From: a virus
Strand: one strand, 5' to 3'
Virus record (IMG/VR): IMGVR_UViG_3300017971_000617
Location: 1 to 31,728 of that record
Length of the DNA stretch: 31,728 bases
The stretch's first letter is position 1, and every line of letters starts with the position of its first letter. This document shows, one piece after another, positions 1 through 7,375 of the stretch. A model generated the notes under the pieces. The model did no database searches, was not told the origin of the DNA, and was given only the letters and a program-made list of their open reading frames with translations. Both the position numbers and the translations under genes were made by a program.

Positions 1-1048
1 CAAAAGATTCTTCCCGAGTTGGGAAAATGAAAACATCGGAGAGCAATTGTAATTCTCTAAGCATCCTTTTACCAATCCCTTTTTCAAACCCTGGCCATTT
101 GGAAGTGAAAAGGAAGTCTTTGGTATTGATCAGGCCAATACTTTCCGCATTTTCAATATAAGCATCAACATCTTCCTGGCGCTGGCGACCAGTAGCCCAT
201 TGATTGGCAATGATCAAAAATACATTCTTTCTGCCGGACAATTTCATATGAGCAAAGATTTTAAAAACAAGGTCAAGTTGCTTTGCGCTCATTCTATCCG
301 TAGAACACGGGTAAACCTGGATAATTTCAGCATTCATGATTGCCGGGAAGTTATCAATCAATTCGGTGGATTCCTTGCCAAAATCATACCAATTTCTAAT
401 ATCCTTGATATGCGGAATCACATTTACCCGATTGGCGGTCGTTCTGTAGGATTCGGCCACCCGCATGATTTCCGTCTTGTTGGGGAATACCAAAGAATGA
501 TTTTGCCCGTAGGCTTCCAACTGCCACCAATCACGATTGGCACTGGGTACAGAATGAATCCAATGGAACCACTTCACTTTCGTCTTTTTAGCATTAACCA
601 GACTATTATGCGTATATTTGATAGCCTCGGCAAATGGGAGATTCCAACCGGTGAAAACGAAATCATGAGTGAAAACGAATTCAACTTTTTCCTGTTTAAA
701 GATATCGGCAAAGATTTCCCCTGCTTCTTTGGCAGCAATCCGGTGATCATCCGACATGGCTGCTTTTTTGGTATAGTCGGTTAAATGGATAAATTTGGTT
801 TTCTTCAATACTTCAATCTGAGAGAATCGGACCTGCAGATCAGCAAGACCACTATCCACTTCATAATTATCGTTGTATTGCTCAGAAACAAAGATCAGAA
901 CCCTATGACCGTTTTTAGCCAGCATATGGGCTTGATCAATGACGATTCCTGAAAGGGAATAACCGGGGTTGAAATCCATGAAATTTGTCAGAATTGCTAC
1001 GGTGGGCCGTTTGCCTTGAGGGGCGTACTCAATAATTTTACTTGACAT
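1..1048 (-). CDS. Glycosyltransferase (GT-B fold, GT4-like), partial
   Basis: Reading the minus strand from ATG at 1048 gives 349 uninterrupted codons that run off the left edge, so the C-terminus is missing. An SD-like AAGGA lies about 7 nt before the ATG. The N-terminus has the Rossmann start of GT-B glycosyltransferases (VAILTNFMDFNPGYSLSG, then DQAHMLAKNGHRVLIF). The last visible residues, SDVFIFPTREESF, match the Glu-containing donor-sugar motif of GT4-type enzymes. The gene would transfer a sugar from a nucleotide-sugar donor; the acceptor is unknown. It is the last visible gene of the late operon, after a possible lysis group. A 194-codon ORF on the other strand (200-784) is its shadow. 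Family-level confidence is good; the acceptor and donor are not determinable. Confidence 0.85.
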   Translation of the reverse strand, partial: MSSKIIEYAPQGKRPTVAILTNFMDFNPGYSLSGIVIDQAHMLAKNGHRVLIFVSEQYNDNYEVDSGLADLQVRFSQIEVLKKTKFIHLTDYTKKAAMSDDHRIAAKEAGEIFADIFKQEKVEFVFTHDFVFTGWNLPFAEAIKYTHNSLVNAKKTKVKWFHWIHSVPSANRDWWQLEAYGQNHSLVFPNKTEIMRVAESYRTTANRVNVIPHIKDIRNWYDFGKESTELIDNFPAIMNAEIIQVYPCSTDRMSAKQLDLVFKIFAHMKLSGRKNVFLIIANQWATGRQRQEDVDAYIENAESIGLINTKDFLFTSKWPGFEKGIGKRMLRELQLLSDVFIFPTREESF

Positions 1049-1098
1049 TTTCTTTCCTTTCTGGCTAAAAGCCAGGTGATGTTATAAAGGGGATTGAA

Positions 1099-1110
1099 CC
1101 CCCCCCCCCC
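1099..1110. repeat. 12-bp poly-C/poly-G homopolymer tract
   Basis: Twelve consecutive C on the plus strand (G12 in the transcribed sense) lie between the stop of the 53-aa gene and the glycosyltransferase start, about 50 nt upstream of its ATG. In the sense strand the G run is followed by TTCAAT and CCCC, so hairpins can form in several registers. Long G tracts are typical slippage sites in bacterial phase-variable genes; here the tract is in the leader, not in the coding sequence. Confidence 0.9.
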
Positions 1111-1124
1111 TTATGGGTTATGGG

Positions 1125-1286
1125 TTATTCAATATCCTCTAATTGATCAGGCGTATTCGTTTTGAATGATGCCTTGACCTGAGAATAAATTCGCTCAATT
1201 TCTTCGTCGGTTGCTCCGTTTAATCGGGCATAAGAAAAATAAGCGGTTAAAAGCATTTTTGCTATTTCAAGAACTGCATCTACCAT
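1125..1286 (-). CDS. 53-aa conserved-type small phage protein
   Basis: The ATG at 1286 is chosen over an upstream in-frame start because GAGGTGATT stands directly before it. The product starts MVDAVLEIAKMLLTAYFSYA and ends in an acidic tail (TPDQLEDIE). It looks like a short amphipathic helix followed by a negatively charged helical part. Small proteins of this shape occur near the ends of phage tail/lysis modules, but I cannot name a function. It follows the lipoprotein gene by 13 nt and precedes the G12 tract and the glycosyltransferase. There is no clear transmembrane segment and no signal peptide. Confidence 0.7.
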   Translation of the reverse strand: MVDAVLEIAKMLLTAYFSYARLNGATDEEIERIYSQVKASFKTNTPDQLEDIE

Positions 1287-1299
1287 AATCACCTCTTTT

Positions 1300-1698
1300 C
1301 TAATCGACCAATTTAACCAGTTCATCCAGCAAAGCAAAAATCTGCTGTTCGGTCGCAAGGTCTATTTGACGATTATTCGCCACATAAGAATCATAGAGGG
1401 TGATCAATGGATAAACGTTCGTCAGGATCTCTTTTTTCTTTCGCATGATATCCTTTTGATCTTCGGTGAAGTCAATAATCTCCCCCGTCTTTTCCCATTT
1501 ATCACCAATTTTGGTATATCCGGTTTTTGTCATATAATCGGTGAACTGTTGATTGTAAATATCCATCATGATCACCGATTTTTCTTTATCCGACATCTCA
1601 GAAAGAGATTTACCTCCTTTCTGAGCGGCACAACTGGCTAACATAAAAGCCAAAACCAAAACCAAAACTGCTTGAAAATGATTTCTTTTAAATCTCAT
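1300..1698 (-). CDS. Phage lipoprotein (lipobox, possible lysis accessory)
   Basis: The start at 1698 is preferred because GGAGG lies 9 nt upstream; it sits inside the last codons of the neighbouring two-TM gene, so translation is probably coupled. The 132-aa product has a short basic N-terminus, a hydrophobic stretch and the lipobox LASC with Cys23, so it should be exported, lipidated and anchored in a membrane facing the periplasm. The mature part is charged and helical, without the Pro-rich tether typical of many outer spanin subunits. Placement next to a holin-like gene makes a role in lysis or host-envelope interaction plausible; superinfection exclusion is an alternative. Lipoprotein assignment is firm, the role is not. 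Confidence 0.8.
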   Translation of the reverse strand: MRFKRNHFQAVLVLVLAFMLASCAAQKGGKSLSEMSDKEKSVIMMDIYNQQFTDYMTKTGYTKIGDKWEKTGEIIDFTEDQKDIMRKKKEILTNVYPLITLYDSYVANNRQIDLATEQQIFALLDELVKLVD

Positions 1699-2041
1699 TT
1701 TCTTCATCCTCCATTTCATGAGTTATAGTTGACCCAGTCCCAGCGACTGGCCTTGCTCCATAATTGGTTAATTCAGGTTCAGGTTCAGGCTCCACTTTTG
1801 GGGTCTGCTCTGTTGGGGTCTGCCCTGGGGATTCAGAACTACCAAAATAATAAGTGAAAATCAAGGTCACCAAAGTTCCAGTCATAAATCCAAGAATGGT
1901 GCCAGTAAACTTTGAGCCCTGGGCTTCCTCACTCAAGACTGCCACAAAGACAAATCCCATTGCGAATAGGAACCCAAGAACAGCAAAGAAAGCTCTGAAC
2001 TTTACCCTGAATGCGTGTTCATTAAACTTTTCCAAAATCAA
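1688..2041 (-). CDS. Two-TM membrane protein, holin-like
   Basis: The 117-aa protein starts after AAAGGAGG. Two hydrophobic segments (about residues 16-35 and 47-66, the latter with GFMTGTLVTLIFTYYFG) are separated by a short charged turn (SEEAQGSK). A Pro/Glu-rich stretch (VEPEPEPEL) and an acidic C-terminus follow. A small size, two membrane segments and a charged tail match class II holins, and it lies in the usual late position beside a lipoprotein. The proline-rich soluble tail is longer than in many holins. The gene overlaps the lipoprotein start by 11 nt. Holin function is inferred from topology and context only. Confidence 0.6.
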   Translation of the reverse strand: MILEKFNEHAFRVKFRAFFAVLGFLFAMGFVFVAVLSEEAQGSKFTGTILGFMTGTLVTLIFTYYFGSSESPGQTPTEQTPKVEPEPEPELTNYGARPVAGTGSTITHEMEDEENEI

Positions 2042-2056
2042 ACCTCCTTTTAACGT

Positions 2057-2071
2057 AATACTTCTAGTATT
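2057..2071. repeat. Perfect inverted repeat in leader of the two-TM gene
   Basis: AATACT and AGTATT form a perfect 6-bp stem with a 3-nt loop, just before the Shine-Dalgarno of the holin-like gene. There is no U tract, so it is not a standard terminator. It could be a binding site or a translational hairpin controlling timing of the lysis genes, or chance. Confidence 0.4.
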
Positions 2072-2106
2072 TATTAATCATGATACACCGCCATTTTAAT
2101 TTTGGC

Positions 2107-2568
2107 TCAAACTGTAGTTGTAGTGGTCAATAAAGCATGCCGTTCAATTGTTCCTGATAAAATAATAGTTGTGGATGATATGGCAGTTCCCATATATTGC
2201 CTTCCCCGGGTATGCGTAAGCCCTCCTGCCACAGATGCTGAAAGATAGACAGCTCTCCCTGGAGTCCAAGACCAGCTACCATTCGTGACCGGCCCTACCC
2301 TTTGAACATTAATTTCATCATTTAAAACACCAGATACCAAAGCAAGCCCCAGGGCAGGGACATCATGGGTCCCATCTTGAGCCTTTTTATATTTAGTTTC
2401 TCCAATGAAAATACCAACGGCATCATATTGACTTACCGTTTCCCCCAGGGTGGCCAGCAAATTGGTATGGAGCACATCGTCAATCGTTTCCATATCACCG
2501 GACATAATGGTATCCCATCCCTGAACAGAATAATCAATCGTATGCAATCCATATTTGTCAGTCGTCAT
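2107..2568 (-). CDS. Virion-associated structural protein with poly-Thr tail
   Basis: The 153-aa product starts after AAAGGAG. The N-terminal half (GWDTIMSGDMETIDDVLHTN) is a helical segment of a type seen in small phage structural or fibre-tip proteins. The C-terminal half (VQRVGPVTNGSWSWTPGRAV, then LTHTRGRQYMGTAIS) looks like a small beta domain found in phage fibre and spike proteins. The chain ends in a run of five Thr and Val, the same ending as the 1647-aa tail protein. It lies directly downstream of the tail hub, the usual place for tail fibre or appendage genes. Structural role likely; exact position in the virion unknown. Confidence 0.6.
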   Translation of the reverse strand: MTTDKYGLHTIDYSVQGWDTIMSGDMETIDDVLHTNLLATLGETVSQYDAVGIFIGETKYKKAQDGTHDVPALGLALVSGVLNDEINVQRVGPVTNGSWSWTPGRAVYLSASVAGGLTHTRGRQYMGTAISSTTIILSGTIERHALLTTTTTV

Positions 2569-2580
2569 CTGCTTTCTCCT

Positions 2581-3981
2581 TTAAAATGATTTTTTGGTTA
2601 TTACTGTTGTTTGATCTGATTCATAAGTGATACCACCCGATTCAAGATAATTGGAAATCTTAAAAGTTATTTCATCTGCCGGGGTACCATTATCGGCAAC
2701 ATTCATGGCATTTGTATAAGTCCAGGTAGTGGAATTAATTGCTGATTGGGTTCTGACCAAAACGGATGAAACCCAAACCTCAATCTCAAAATACCCCTCT
2801 CGATCAGTCTCCGGCAAAACCACCCCAGGTAATCCAATACCAGCCCCTTCCCCTCTTTTTCTTGGAGTCCAGGTCAGAACGCAATTTCCCCCGCTTGTGT
2901 ATCGGCTGGCATAGGATACCCCATTGCAATCAAAATTCGTTGGTCTATATGGAGTTGATGATTCAGCAGCAATAGTTAAATCAATGGCAGTGGCTTCTGC
3001 TATATCCCCTGTTTGCTTTCCATTATAGGGGACCAGTTTGAACTTTCTATCAGCCCCATAAATGATCTCAGAATGACTGATCATCCCAGCGGATTTGCTA
3101 ACAAAATAAACATCAGCTAAGCCTGAATGATGCTCCTTTTCAGTTCCGTATCTGTTTCTGATAATTCCGGTCAATCGATATTGAACTCCGGAGATAGGAG
3201 TAATAGTTGTGAATGATAAAAGCTCGTCATTGATATATACCAAATTGCTTTCGCCGGCTAAAACAGCCCCCATCCCCGCTGATTCAATTCTTTCTTGTCC
3301 TTCCGTGAAATTTACCAAAATCCCGTCTTCGCCATCATCAAGCGTCCCAGTAATCGGATATGCCACTTCTAAAGTCCCATGTGCTGCCAAATTGAGCGAA
3401 TTAGATAGAAAGGTATAGGAATCCCCATCATCGATACTCATATAAACGTTAAAGCCGGTTAAATAATCACTGTTTTTCCCAGCCATTGGGATAAGTTGAG
3501 TTGAGTTGGGTGAAAGGACATAAGGGGCTTCCACCACTCTAATACTTTCCAGAGGATTAACCGTATAATCCGGCGGGGCTATCTGATTATCATCAGGATC
3601 GGTATAATCGTCTTGACTGATCGCCGAAACGGCAGCAAAGAAATCTTCAATGCAATGAATGGTGATATTTTCGGTATCAAGAGAATCCTCCTCAATATGT
3701 AGCACCCGGAGAACCATATTCGATATTCCGTATTTTGAATAACTCCATTTGAAAACATCCCCTACTTGCAATCTAAAGAGATTTCGATTAACCGGAATGT
3801 TAACCATTGCTAAAGGATATGATTCTTTCCTTAATTGCTGATTTGCCGCCCATACAGCATTTTTATTTGTGGTGAATAAACCAAGTTTAATCGTTTTCAC
3901 GACTGTCCGATCTTGAAGAACCTTATTCCCAACATCTTGTGAAATCGGATCTGATATTGATTGCTGAAAATCAATAGCCAT
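2581..3981 (-). CDS. Tail hub protein, C-terminal part (split gpJ/GTA gp15-like)
   Basis: The 466-aa product begins with sequence that normally lies inside a larger tail hub protein: KTIKLGLFTTNKNAVWAANQ, then RKESYPLAMVNIPVNRNLFR and LQVGDVFKWSYSKYGIS. These resemble the hub segment that deals with column-like loops of the tail-tip ring in phage host-specificity proteins. After about residue 130 come Pro-containing linkers and fibronectin/Ig-like beta domains (SPNSTQLIP, GFNVYMSIDDGDSYTFLS). The strong SD, seven G followed by AGG, lies between the stop of the upstream hub gene and this ATG. I read it as the detached C-terminal half of the hub, with the N-terminal half in the next gene upstream. 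Confidence 0.7.
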   Translation of the reverse strand: MAIDFQQSISDPISQDVGNKVLQDRTVVKTIKLGLFTTNKNAVWAANQQLRKESYPLAMVNIPVNRNLFRLQVGDVFKWSYSKYGISNMVLRVLHIEEDSLDTENITIHCIEDFFAAVSAISQDDYTDPDDNQIAPPDYTVNPLESIRVVEAPYVLSPNSTQLIPMAGKNSDYLTGFNVYMSIDDGDSYTFLSNSLNLAAHGTLEVAYPITGTLDDGEDGILVNFTEGQERIESAGMGAVLAGESNLVYINDELLSFTTITPISGVQYRLTGIIRNRYGTEKEHHSGLADVYFVSKSAGMISHSEIIYGADRKFKLVPYNGKQTGDIAEATAIDLTIAAESSTPYRPTNFDCNGVSYASRYTSGGNCVLTWTPRKRGEGAGIGLPGVVLPETDREGYFEIEVWVSSVLVRTQSAINSTTWTYTNAMNVADNGTPADEITFKISNYLESGGITYESDQTTVITKKSF

Positions 3982-3997
3982 TTTATTCCTCCCCCCC

Positions 3998-6019
3998 TTA
4001 ACTAAACTTGCTTATTCTGCAAAGACCAGTATCACTTCTTTGAATAGTAACCACTCGATCTTTACCAATTGCGCAATCTTCCCAAATACTTCTTATTGAC
4101 AATCCTGCTTCCATATCCTTATATTCAGCCCCATCGGTTGAATAATACATTGGAAAAGTGGTTCCATCAAGTGATGTATTGGGATTAAATACAGCAAATT
4201 TTCCATATCCAAAAGTACCAATGCTCCAGGCAACCGGAATATCCTCCGGCCCAACATTTGCAGCCCAGCCAAGTTCTTGCCTATTATAGCAACCGGAATA
4301 AATCAGGATATTGTTTCCATTTGAAAGAAGTCTTTTTCTTGGGTATTTATCTAATGAGCCAGGAGATTGACTTGCCGGCCCCCATGAATTCATGTGAGTA
4401 TCTGGCTCAATGCATTGAAATGTATGATTGTAATTTGGTGAAAAGAAATAATCTTTTAATCCAGCAGAACAACCACCATCACATTGATGATAATAGCCGA
4501 TAATATCAGTTTCAACATTAAGAACCGTTCCATTAGAAGTGGTATGGCATTTAGTAGAACCGCCCCCTCGCTGACTCACTACCCAAACCAATCCTGTCCG
4601 TTCGCTATAACAGATCTCTGATCCATTAACATAATCATATTCATGACATGAATTTGATTGCGTCCAATTAATTCCGTCAGCAGAAAATCCAATTGAATGA
4701 CTATAGGTGCAAATGAATCCGCCAAGTTCTGGAATCCATTCAATTGATTCCGCGGGAGCATTATTTGAGGTATCCACCCAAGTGACCCCACCATCATCTG
4801 AATATCGAACAATACTAGTTTTCATGCTGACGACCACAAATCTGCCTAAGCTCCCACCAAGGGTTGGGCTATAAGCAATGCCATATCCTGGGGCGTATCC
4901 ACCATTTTCAGAAACGATAACCGGTGGACGAATTGTCTTGATTTCCGTATATTGAACTTTAGTTTCATTCAGGGTATCAATCCAACTTTTTCGGGTAAAA
5001 GAAGGATCATCCAGACAATCAACTTCATCCAATGTTGGAATGGTGGCAATATCATAATCGTCTCTTATTAATTTAGGATGAAATTGGGCATCGGATCCAT
5101 ATCTCAAAATTCCGTCAATATGTTGATTGATTACCTGAATATAATCAAGGGCAGTTTGATCTCGATCTATTAACATTGAAATTCCCCGGCCTTCCAAAAG
5201 GAGAACGTCAGCCACTTCTTCAAATTCTGATTCATTTAACCAAGTTTCGTCAAGCTGGCAAAGATTATTCAAAATATACCAAATAGCATGCATTGGATTT
5301 GAATCAAAAGCCTGGCTTACAGCTGATTCATCCGGCAGAGTGACGGAGGGTTGCCTTCTGACTACAAATTTCATAGTTGGAGTTCGATTATATTCTCCAA
5401 TATGGCAATCATCAAAAAAGCACCAACAAAAATGACGCATGGGGGAATTCAAAGTATCATCAGGAAGAATTGATCCATAATTTGCATTCGCTTCCTGATC
5501 ATCCGTCCCAAAATAAAAGGTACAAGATCCCATCCCTTCCAGAGTAATTGTTTCCACTCCCCCGCTGGCTGGAATATCAAGCCCTGAATCATTCTCCCAC
5601 ACAATATCATTATTTTTATAAATGGTATAAATGGTATCAATTGGGCCAACGCAAATTCCAACAGCCCAACTCATATAATAGTTATAACCCACAATTTGAG
5701 GTTCGGGCTCGCTCCCCTTTCCTCCCCCTCCGGCAGAATCAGAATAAATGGCTTCATTTCTTTCAGCCCCATAAGCCAAAAGATGCCCGGTAATTTTAGC
5801 TGTCCCGCAAAGGTCTTTTACTGGATCACCGATCGTCGAGGTCATCACCTGCTCTTCAGGGCTGGGAAGACCAGTAGTTGGTAAATCTGGCATAACGGGG
5901 TCAAGCATCATTCCCCCAGCAAAACCGATAGAAGCCCCATAAACAGCCCCCATCGGACCACCAACGAAAAATCCAACAAATCCGCCTGCTACCCCGCCTA
6001 CAAGTGCACCTAAACTCAT
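3998..6019 (-). CDS. Tail hub protein, N-terminal part with C-terminal Asp-box beta-propeller
   Basis: The 673-aa product starts with a Gly-rich hydrophobic region (residues 1-40, GGVAGGFVGFFVGGPMGA), common at the N-terminus of phage tail hub proteins. Next come hub-type beta domains (VGYNYYMSWAVGICVGPIDT; residues about 95-360), ending near WIDTLNETKVQYTEI, which in related hubs leads straight into the sequence now found in the next gene. Residues about 362-673 are instead a repeat domain with Asp-box-like motifs: SDDGGVTW, SADGINW and STDGAEY. This suggests a sialidase/BNR or Ycf48-like propeller, perhaps binding host glycans. It sits at the tail tip, after the NlpC/P60 gene. Confidence 0.7.
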   Translation of the reverse strand: MSLGALVGGVAGGFVGFFVGGPMGAVYGASIGFAGGMMLDPVMPDLPTTGLPSPEEQVMTSTIGDPVKDLCGTAKITGHLLAYGAERNEAIYSDSAGGGGKGSEPEPQIVGYNYYMSWAVGICVGPIDTIYTIYKNNDIVWENDSGLDIPASGGVETITLEGMGSCTFYFGTDDQEANANYGSILPDDTLNSPMRHFCWCFFDDCHIGEYNRTPTMKFVVRRQPSVTLPDESAVSQAFDSNPMHAIWYILNNLCQLDETWLNESEFEEVADVLLLEGRGISMLIDRDQTALDYIQVINQHIDGILRYGSDAQFHPKLIRDDYDIATIPTLDEVDCLDDPSFTRKSWIDTLNETKVQYTEIKTIRPPVIVSENGGYAPGYGIAYSPTLGGSLGRFVVVSMKTSIVRYSDDGGVTWVDTSNNAPAESIEWIPELGGFICTYSHSIGFSADGINWTQSNSCHEYDYVNGSEICYSERTGLVWVVSQRGGGSTKCHTTSNGTVLNVETDIIGYYHQCDGGCSAGLKDYFFSPNYNHTFQCIEPDTHMNSWGPASQSPGSLDKYPRKRLLSNGNNILIYSGCYNRQELGWAANVGPEDIPVAWSIGTFGYGKFAVFNPNTSLDGTTFPMYYSTDGAEYKDMEAGLSIRSIWEDCAIGKDRVVTIQRSDTGLCRISKFS

Positions 6020-6064
6020 GATATCTCCTTTATTATTTTATTACCCTTGTGAATCAATCGGTAA

Positions 6065-6544
6065 TCATTGAGTAGAGCCCTTTTGCTGATCTTTAAGGAG
6101 TCTATAGGCGAATTTCATTTGCGCCCGAAATTTGGGGTCTGTGAATCGAATTCTTTTTACCCCTATTCTATTCAATGCCTGATAAACATATCCATCATGA
6201 AATAAGCCAGCGTGGCCAGAAGCCTTTCCATAATGAGAAAGGATAATATCACCCGTGATTAATTTATCGGTTAAACGCAATTTTTCTACGTTAAATTCCC
6301 GTTCCAATCCTTCCGCAAGTAATTCCTTGGTATTGTGCAAATGATAGTCTTTTGGATAGTCTGGCAGCTCCACCCGCTTAACCACACAAAGCCCAAGTTC
6401 TGCCAAGACCCCACCAACAAAATGGATACAATCACAGCCCATTCCTTTTACGCAAGTTTTATGCCTAAAAGGAGTATCCAACCATTCAGTCATAATCTGA
6501 ATCAAATTCTGTTTATTTTCCTGATCTTCAAAAAAGTATTCCAT
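6065..6544 (-). CDS. NlpC/P60-family tail-tip peptidase (gpK/GTA gp14-like)
   Basis: The 159-aa protein has the NlpC/P60 Cys motif GCDCIHFV, with Cys39 as the probable nucleophile, and the His motif SGHAGLFHDG with His111. In tailed phages this family cuts peptidoglycan peptides during DNA entry and sits at the tail tip; lambda gpK and GTA gp14 are the reference cases. Gene order supports this: it lies between the BR0599/gpL-like gene and the hub. Its start is 3 nt after the upstream stop, with only a weak SD (GGTGAT), so translation may depend on the upstream gene. Length is normal for the family. Confidence 0.85.
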   Translation of the reverse strand: MEYFFEDQENKQNLIQIMTEWLDTPFRHKTCVKGMGCDCIHFVGGVLAELGLCVVKRVELPDYPKDYHLHNTKELLAEGLEREFNVEKLRLTDKLITGDIILSHYGKASGHAGLFHDGYVYQALNRIGVKRIRFTDPKFRAQMKFAYRLLKDQQKGSTQ

Positions 6545-6547
6545 AAA

Positions 6548-7366
6548 TCACCATGATACCCTGATTGCTGGATTCTCAATAGGAATAAAAGGGAATCCAA
6601 GATAGTTGTCAATATTATCAAAAGTATCCCGACAAGTCGTGGCTCTGCCATCGCAGCCAGGATAGGCGTCAACAATATCTGCTGTTTCCAATTCGATAAA
6701 AGGGTACATCAGATATACCGTATTTCCTTCATGGGCAATAATCGATCTCGATTCATTTCCAAAAACAATCTCGCCCCCAATGAAATACCCATCATCAAAC
6801 ATTCCAAAAGCCGACGAAATTAATTCCTTTTTTGTGATATCCAAACTGATAATGGTATTCACTGCATAGCTGGCTTTTGTTAAGGCGCATTTGGAATCAA
6901 ATACAGCATGATTGCAAGTTAATTGATAGCGCCATAACGGAATAGATTTTTTCAGGAAATGTTCAAAACCAACACATTGGCATGCCCCATGAATCCCCTT
7001 AAAATTTATTTCCTTTATTTGGCCAACAAAAATGATATCTACTTCGGTCAAATCCTGCCGGTGAATCTTAGCAATTGAAATCCACATTATTTCTATTGGA
7101 TTCTGAGCAATATACTCAACCACCGGATCAAGCAAAGAGGGAGCATCAACCTGAACAATGGAAACATCAAGAGTAGAATTATAAGTGACCTGACCCCTTT
7201 TCAAAGTCCCTGGAGAATATTCATTTCCATCATAAGTTAAAGGAGCATCTCCACTCGTCAAATACCAATGCTGAGAATCATCATTTCTCCAAATATGGAA
7301 AAGCTCTGCTGGCTCCCTTTGGATTGCTTCCTCTGAATCTATAAAATCTTGTGATACGTTTTTCAT
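6548..7366 (-). CDS. DUF2163/BR0599 tail-tip protein (gpL/GTA gp13-like)
   Basis: The 272-aa product has the DUF2163/BR0599 layout: an N-terminal beta domain (residues about 15-130; WYLTSGDAPLTYDGNEYSPG) and a C-terminal domain ending DTFDNIDNYLGFPFIP, very characteristic of the family. Four Cys (151, 160, 238 and 245) are spaced like the ligands of the iron-sulfur cluster known in lambda gpL, in CNHAVFDSKC and CDGRATTC. The protein forms part of the tail-tip ring around the hub. Context agrees: distal-tail-type gene upstream, NlpC and hub downstream. Start is supported by AAGGAG. Confidence 0.85.
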   Translation of the reverse strand: MKNVSQDFIDSEEAIQREPAELFHIWRNDDSQHWYLTSGDAPLTYDGNEYSPGTLKRGQVTYNSTLDVSIVQVDAPSLLDPVVEYIAQNPIEIMWISIAKIHRQDLTEVDIIFVGQIKEINFKGIHGACQCVGFEHFLKKSIPLWRYQLTCNHAVFDSKCALTKASYAVNTIISLDITKKELISSAFGMFDDGYFIGGEIVFGNESRSIIAHEGNTVYLMYPFIELETADIVDAYPGCDGRATTCRDTFDNIDNYLGFPFIPIENPAIRVSW

Positions 7367-7375
7367 GCTTTCTCC

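Noticed and set aside
200-784. Plus-strand 194-codon ORF
   Set aside because: It is the shadow of the minus-strand glycosyltransferase frame, has no SD, and its translation shows no family motif.
2042-2106. Lysis-gene promoter
   Set aside because: TTGAGC and TATCAT are 19 bp apart and the match is poor; upstream genes can supply the transcript.
3991-3997. G7 tract as a frameshift site joining the two hub genes
   Set aside because: It lies after the TAA of the upstream gene, so slippage there could not join the frames; it is better read as part of a strong SD.
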